Part shown: piece after piece, positions 59,933-64,000 of the stretch
How the letters are laid out: each line of letters opens with the position of its first letter
Position numbering within the stretch: the first letter of the stretch is position 1
NCBI GenBank assembly: GCA_016788425.1
Contig: JAEURQ010000004.1
Location: 248,001-312,000, forward strand
DNA: 64,000 nucleotides
Reading direction: 5' to 3'
Source of the DNA: Chthonomonas sp.
GTDB taxonomy: Bacteria > Armatimonadota > Fimbriimonadia > Fimbriimonadales > Fimbriimonadaceae
Translations under genes and position numbers: made by a program
Notes under the pieces: generated by a model
What the model saw: the letters and a program-made list of their open reading frames with translations, nothing else
The model's database searches: none
Told to the model about the DNA's origin: nothing

Positions 59933-60436
59933 ATGCTTTGGAAACCGGAATTCACGACGCGAATTGAATCGGGGGAAGGTCCGCCGCCCCTCGAGGCGAC
60001 TTCGCTCATCGGTGGCCAAGGACTCCTTGAGCCGGGCACGGTCTGGGTTTTCGGATTCGATTTTCAGCACATCGCAACGTGGGAAATCTGGGCGCGCCTT
60101 TTGGATGACACGGCACCGGGCCACCCCAAGATCAGCTTTGCCTACGTGACGCCGGTCGCCGAACGCAAGCACCTTGCCGTACTCGACCAGTGCATGCCGA
60201 TCTCGCGCCATCGCCGAACCTACCTGTTGAGCGATTCGACGCTGAGCCTGCTGAAATGGAGCAACTTCCATCTTGAAGAAAAGGTGCTCGCCGTGATCAT
60301 TCGGCCGGATGGAACGGCGCTGCGAATGCACGGATTGCCCACCGAAGACGCGTGGGAACAGTTCGAAACCGAGCTCTTGGCGGTGCTTAACGGCCCGGCT
60401 GAATCAGCTTCGCTCCCGCCGGCAAGCGGAAGCTAA
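59933..60436 (+). CDS. Hypothetical protein, possibly thioredoxin-like fold
   Basis: A 167-residue protein. The C-terminal pattern (KVLAVIIRPDGTALRMHGLPTEDAWEQFETELL) resembles the end of thioredoxin-fold proteins, but no CxxC is present. It follows the GT-C gene on the same strand, and its 3' end overlaps the convergent gene by 50 bases. Function unknown. Confidence 0.5.
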   Translation: MLWKPEFTTRIESGEGPPPLEATSLIGGQGLLEPGTVWVFGFDFQHIATWEIWARLLDDTAPGHPKISFAYVTPVAERKHLAVLDQCMPISRHRRTYLLSDSTLSLLKWSNFHLEEKVLAVIIRPDGTALRMHGLPTEDAWEQFETELLAVLNGPAESASLPPASGS

Positions 60437-61157
60437 ACGTCCCCGCATCGTTGGGCAGCGACCCCGGATAAATCGCGGCCGACCACTTGGTCGTGCGGAG
60501 TTCACCCATTAGCGTTTCGCGCTTAAAGTAGGTGAGCGTGGACAGCCATTCGTCGCCAACGATGTCAAGATCGGGATCGTTGATTCCGTAGTAAAACTGC
60601 TCGGTCCGGTTACCCGTTTCCAAGACAAAGAGCCCTTCGTCGAAGGTGGCGGTGGGCTGCCAAGGTCGCCAGCTATTCGCGTTGCGTGTGTAGGTATCGC
60701 CAAGAAACTTTACCAAATGAACGACTTGGCTACGCGTTGTCGCATTCAGCTTTTGTAGCAGCGAGTCGATGGGGGTTTGCGACGCGCTGCGGGTTTGCGC
60801 CCCGAACGGCGTCGCCGAGTACACATTGCCGCGGAAGCTGTACGCGTAAAGAATCTCGTCTTGCACCCAGGTGGCCGCCACTTGAGAAAGCTGCCCGTTT
60901 TCGGGGCCGAGGAACTCGCGAATCATCAGCTGTGGTGGCACGGTCTTGGTCCCGGCGTCGAGGAAAATCTCAATGCGAAACTCGTCAACTTTGTTGTTGA
61001 CGCGGAGCGAGCCGGTGGTGATGATCGAGCACGTGTTGGAGCGCTGGTTTTGCGCCAACGCGGCTTGGATTTCGGCAATCGCCAGCGCCTTATCGTCCGC
61101 GTGGACGAGGCTCGTGGCGGCCAAAACGCCGATCATCGCAATCAAACTTCGCTTCAT
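60387..61157 (-). CDS. Secreted or periplasmic protein, LolA/DUF2092-like
   Basis: About 256 residues. A signal peptide (MKRSLIAMIGVLAATSLVHA) is followed by a beta-rich mature part with a half-barrel-like pattern (IEIFLDAGTKTVPPQLMIRE, GLFVLETGNRTEQFYYG) like LolA or DUF2092 proteins. The start at 61157 is chosen because GGA lies 6 nt upstream and it gives a clean signal peptide; 61163 is an alternative. It follows the ACC deaminase-like gene by 29 nt. Confidence 0.65.
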   Translation of the reverse strand: MKRSLIAMIGVLAATSLVHADDKALAIAEIQAALAQNQRSNTCSIITTGSLRVNNKVDEFRIEIFLDAGTKTVPPQLMIREFLGPENGQLSQVAATWVQDEILYAYSFRGNVYSATPFGAQTRSASQTPIDSLLQKLNATTRSQVVHLVKFLGDTYTRNANSWRPWQPTATFDEGLFVLETGNRTEQFYYGINDPDLDIVGDEWLSTLTYFKRETLMGELRTTKWSAAIYPGSLPNDAGTFSFRLPAGAKLIQPGR

Positions 61158-61186
61158 TTGCATTCCATAGACGGGTCCGCCGGGTC

Positions 61187-62140
61187 TCAGGTTCCCGAGC
61201 CGTGCGTGAAGAGGGCCGGAAATCCGCCCGTGTGCCAATAGCAAATACGGCCGCGCAGGGTTTTTGCCTCAATCATGTCGAGCAGCCCGGCGAACGCTTT
61301 CGCCCCGTAAGTCGGGTCCAAGAAGATGCCTTCGGTTCGCGCCAGTAATACTGTGGCATGGGTTCCGGCGGGACTGGGGAACCCGTAGCCCGCGCCGACA
61401 AAGTCGGTCGAAAGGTTGACCGAATGCGGCGTCGCGGTGTCCAGCATCGCCGCGAGTTGACCGGCGAGATCGAGCACCACATCGGCCAACTCGGGCTCAG
61501 GGTCGGCGGCCATGCCCCACACTTCAGTCGCGCGCCCGGCAAATGCCGTCGCGAGCCCGGCGTGGGTGGAGCCGGAACTGGTCGGACAAACGATGTGATC
61601 GAATTCGGCTGCAAGTTCCTGCGCGGCCAGATAGAAGGCATACGCGCCTTCGACGCTGCTCCCGCCTAAGGGCACCACCGCCACACGACGGCCGTCAGCG
61701 CGAAGCTTCTCCGCCAAATGCAGCGCAGCGTCATCAAGCTCATCCCACGTGCCGTCGGGCAACTCGTGGAGGTGCGCGCCCACCAATTCGGTCAGCACGC
61801 GGTTTCCGCCCAAATGGGCAACCACGCCGGGTTCCTGGCGACCGGGCTCAAACGGCATGGGCATGGTTACGGCGTGGAATTCCAGCCCGACCATGCGCGC
61901 CGCCACGGCGAGATGCCGCACGAAATTGCTCTGACTCGCGCCGCTGGTCACCACCGTGTCCGCGCCCTCGGCCAGGATTTTTGGCAACAGGAATTCGAGT
62001 TTTCGGCCCTTGTTGCCGCCGCCCGCGAAGCCGGTGAGGTCGTCGCGCTTGATCCACAACTCCACGCCCAACTGCTCGCTCAGGCGGGGGAGCAGATGGC
62101 ACGGCGTTGGGGCACAGATTAGCGGCGTTCGTGGCAACAT
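61187..62140 (-). CDS. PLP-dependent D-cysteine desulfhydrase / ACC deaminase family enzyme
   Basis: A 317-residue fold-type II PLP enzyme. The PLP Lys is in GFAGGGNKGRKLEF, with SGASQSNFVRHLAVAA downstream as in YedO/DcyD and ACC deaminases. It cleaves D-cysteine, L-cysteate or 1-aminocyclopropane-1-carboxylate; substrate not determined. A TACCTT hexamer lies 8 nt before the ATG. Confidence 0.82.
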   Translation of the reverse strand: MLPRTPLICAPTPCHLLPRLSEQLGVELWIKRDDLTGFAGGGNKGRKLEFLLPKILAEGADTVVTSGASQSNFVRHLAVAARMVGLEFHAVTMPMPFEPGRQEPGVVAHLGGNRVLTELVGAHLHELPDGTWDELDDAALHLAEKLRADGRRVAVVPLGGSSVEGAYAFYLAAQELAAEFDHIVCPTSSGSTHAGLATAFAGRATEVWGMAADPEPELADVVLDLAGQLAAMLDTATPHSVNLSTDFVGAGYGFPSPAGTHATVLLARTEGIFLDPTYGAKAFAGLLDMIEAKTLRGRICYWHTGGFPALFTHGSGT

Positions 62141-62227
62141 TCTCGTTCAAGGTACCCGGCAAAAGTCGCGGTTTCGTGGCCGCCCAAGCCGATTGGCCCC
62201 CGACTTGCACCGTTACACCCTGTCGGA

Positions 62228-62307
62228 CGATTCCGGAGTCCGGCCAACCAACCTAATACTGCAATGATAAGGAGAGAGGCACCCAGCTTGCTGGGTGCTA
62301 TTTTTTT
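62228..62307 (+). ncRNA. Possible small RNA ending at a plus-strand intrinsic terminator
   Basis: A strong terminator (GCACCCAGC-TT-GCTGGGTGC, then TATTTTTTT, 62279-62307) points to plus-strand transcription, but no plus-strand gene lies upstream. A CGGAC/GTCCG hairpin precedes it. A small RNA starting within about 80 nt is one explanation. No promoter is convincing. Confidence 0.35.
62279..62307 (+). terminator. Strong intrinsic terminator on the plus strand
   Basis: A perfect 9-bp stem with a 2-nt loop is followed by TATTTTTTT. The T-run overlaps the TAA of the minus-strand MFS gene. On the minus strand the stem is followed by CTCTCTCC, so it would not end that gene. Confidence 0.8.
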
Positions 62308-63541
62308 ACGTCGCAGACTCGGCGGGCGGCACCGGTCGCAGACCCCAGGCCGCGAACGCCGGAATGAGGATGAGTCCGCCGCCGAGCAGGTACGGGTAGG
62401 CCGGGTTCTTTTGAAACAACGGGTTGCTGACAATCGGGCCGACAGTCCGGGCCAGCGCGCCCAGCGCCATCGAGATGCCAAAGATTCCGCCTTGCATGGT
62501 GATCGGCGCATTATGCGAGGTGAGCGCACTGAGGCTCGGATTCGCGAGGCCGTTGCCGATACCAATGAGCGCGACAACGATCAGCGTCGGCGCCCAGAGC
62601 GTGCCGTGTGGCACCAGCAGGAGCCCGATCGCGGTGATGAGGAACCCCCACTTCACCAGATTGATCTCGCCAAAGCGCTTGATGGCCGGGCCGACCAGCC
62701 CGCCTTGCATAATGGCGGCGACCACGCCGACGAAGGTGAGCACCCAACCGCCGGCGACCTTCGCCTGTTCGGCCGTGAGTTGGTAGTTCGAGCGAGGACT
62801 CTCCAAAAGCTGGAAGTACGTTGTCTCGAGGTTGGTGAACCCGAGCGAGAGCACAAAGCTCATGATGAGCAGCAAGCGCAGCTGCGGGTAGGTCCATGCG
62901 AGTCGGAAATTTTGCCAGAGCGATGGCGCGTCTTTGCCCAGGTTCTCGCGGGGAGATTCGGCCAGCCCGAACTGGATAAACAGCACGTTGACCAGAATCA
63001 GCGCCGCACCGACATAGCCGAGCAGGGCCGGCGAATCCTTGCCGAGATGAAGCAGGAGCACGCCGAGCGGCGGCCCCAAGACGAAGCCCAATCCAAATGC
63101 CGCGCCAATCATGCCGAGGCCCTTGCCGCGGTTCTCGGGCGTGGTCACGTCGGCCACATAGGCAAACGCCACCCCAAGATTCGCCGCGCCGATGCCGGTC
63201 ATCAGGCGCGACACCATGATCAGCGAGAAGCTGGTCGCGTTGGCATAGATCAGGTAGCCAATCAGCGTGAAAATAGCCGACCAAAGCAGCACGATTTTGC
63301 GGCCGCGGGCATCGCTCAGGCGACCCATGATCGGCGAGATAATCAGCTGCGCTAGCGAGAAAATGGCGAGCGAAAAGCCCACGAGCATGCCCAGTTGCAC
63401 GCTATCTGACAATGGGTTGACGCCGAGAACTTGCGCCGCGAGTTGCTTGCCGCGAATCTGCAAGTCCGGAATGAACATCCCGAACCCCAGCATGTCGAGG
63501 AAAACGGTGAGGAAGATGCCGAACAGGGCGTTCTTTCTCAA
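62306..63541 (-). CDS. MFS efflux transporter (TetA-like)
   Basis: A 411-residue, 12-helix major facilitator. Conserved MFS loops appear as GRLSDARGRKIVLLWSA between helices 2 and 3 and ENRGKGLGMIGAAFGLGFVLGPPLG in the second quarter, fitting DHA1/TetA drug exporters. The start is a TTG at 63541 with GAGG 8 nt upstream. It is divergent from the phosphatase gene. Confidence 0.85.
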   Translation of the reverse strand: MRKNALFGIFLTVFLDMLGFGMFIPDLQIRGKQLAAQVLGVNPLSDSVQLGMLVGFSLAIFSLAQLIISPIMGRLSDARGRKIVLLWSAIFTLIGYLIYANATSFSLIMVSRLMTGIGAANLGVAFAYVADVTTPENRGKGLGMIGAAFGLGFVLGPPLGVLLLHLGKDSPALLGYVGAALILVNVLFIQFGLAESPRENLGKDAPSLWQNFRLAWTYPQLRLLLIMSFVLSLGFTNLETTYFQLLESPRSNYQLTAEQAKVAGGWVLTFVGVVAAIMQGGLVGPAIKRFGEINLVKWGFLITAIGLLLVPHGTLWAPTLIVVALIGIGNGLANPSLSALTSHNAPITMQGGIFGISMALGALARTVGPIVSNPLFQKNPAYPYLLGGGLILIPAFAAWGLRPVPPAESAT

Positions 63542-63608
63542 AGCGAAAACCTCGGGTGGGGGATCATAGGTTCACTTTGACATGAAAGTGCCGACATAAT
63601 TGTTAACC

Positions 63609-64000
63609 ATGACCCGCGTGCTGTTCGTCTGCCTCGGCAATATCTGTCGGAGCCCCATCGCCGAAGCGATCTTCGCGGATGAGGTGGAGGCGCGTGGACT
63701 CGAAGCCGACTACGACTGGGATTCGGCGGGCACCGGCGGCTGGCACGAAGGCGAAACCCCCGACCCGCGCAGCATCGCGATATTGGCCAAGCACGGCCAC
63801 AATTGGCGGAGCCGGGCGCGCAAACTTCTGGTGAAAGACCTGGCCGAATTCGACCTGCTCGTCGCCATGGACCGCTCCAACTTGGCCGATATACGCGGCG
63901 TCCCCGGCGCCGACGCCAGCCGTATTCGGTTGTTGCTGGATGGCCCGGTCAGCGAGGTCCCCGACCCCTATTACGGTGGTCCCGAAGGGTTCGAGAAAGT
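63609..64000 (+). CDS. Low-molecular-weight protein-tyrosine phosphatase, 3' end outside window
   Basis: 131 codons are present before the right edge. The catalytic P-loop CLGNICRS (CX5RS) is at residues 8-15 and the general acid Asp in DPYYGG near 119-124. It dephosphorylates phosphotyrosine in regulators or exopolysaccharide tyrosine kinases. A CATAAT -10-like hexamer lies 8 nt before the ATG at 63609. Confidence 0.92.
   Translation, partial: MTRVLFVCLGNICRSPIAEAIFADEVEARGLEADYDWDSAGTGGWHEGETPDPRSIAILAKHGHNWRSRARKLLVKDLAEFDLLVAMDRSNLADIRGVPGADASRIRLLLDGPVSEVPDPYYGGPEGFEK

Noticed and set aside
62279-62307. Terminator of the MFS gene
   Set aside because: On the minus strand the stem is followed by CTCTCTCC rather than a T-run; the T-run is on the plus strand.

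Overview
This window looks like a chromosomal segment of a GC-rich, diderm, free-living bacterium. The best guess is Armatimonadota, class Fimbriimonadia. That is an inference from the gene mix, not a database result: dockerin-like C-termini on unrelated secreted proteins, PEP-CTERM anchors, an H-X9-DG-type prepilin, an LptG/LptD pair, and a scattered housekeeping gene order. Many genes start 6-7 nt after a TANNNT-like -10 hexamer with no Shine-Dalgarno site, so leaderless mRNAs appear common. TTG and GTG starts and ATGA/GTGA/TTGA stop-start overlaps are also frequent.

Layout. 1-4.2 kb (minus): parA-parB-GNAT plus a coupled gene like an HK97 prohead protease that runs off the left edge, then a Gly-rich secreted protein. 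4.3-11 kb: isocitrate dehydrogenase, prephenate dehydrogenase, a UbiA-family prenyltransferase, a STAS-like protein, hutG-hutI (histidine degradation) and a D,D-carboxypeptidase. 11.0-12.8 kb: an XRE-ImmA regulator/protease followed by a PIN-like protein, behind an inverted-repeat operator. 13-16 kb: an RsuA/RluB-type pseudouridine synthase and cysS. 15.9-19.1 kb: an accessory patch with two tandem PEP-CTERM paralogues inside short mobile-looking repeats (three 72-bp copies with perfect 10-bp terminal inverted repeats, and a 156-bp element with 16-bp inverted ends), plus a degenerate tRNA-Arg 3' fragment. 19.2-23.6 kb: a complete four-gene operon for trans-4-hydroxy-L-proline breakdown to 2-oxoglutarate. 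23.7-32.7 kb: two large secreted proteins with dockerin-like C-termini around an aminotransferase, a GT9 glycosyltransferase, an amidase and a transsulfuration-type enzyme. 32.8-36.5 kb: alpha-glucan phosphorylase, three tRNAs (Arg-TCG, Phe-GAA, Asp-GTC) and a PEP-CTERM protein. 36.5-39.2 kb: pxpBAC (5-oxoprolinase) followed by a HisB-like protein lacking most metal ligands. 39.2-42.8 kb: Dps, a secreted trypsin-like protease with the same dockerin cassette, and an ECF sigma factor divergent from a zinc-finger anti-sigma candidate. 42.8-49 kb: lipoproteins, a DUF4139-like protein, a MacB-like permease, a lone nuoD and a prepilin. 49-64 kb: mannose-1-phosphate guanylyltransferase, then glnE-plsY-(zinc-ribbon membrane protein)-lptG-lptD, an ABC-2 permease, a GT-C enzyme, a D-cysteine desulfhydrase/ACC deaminase, an MFS exporter and the start of a low-molecular-weight phosphotyrosine phosphatase.

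Taken together, pathways for histidine, hydroxyproline, pyroglutamate and possibly putrescine, together with a secreted protease, suggest a peptide-using lifestyle. Two surface-attachment routes appear side by side: PEP-CTERM anchors, and a recurring beta-domain plus two EF-hand-like (dockerin) repeats. The most unusual items are the HisB-like probable pseudoenzyme, the prohead-protease-like gene in the par operon, the shared dockerin cassette, the repeat element family, and the leaderless-promoter signature.
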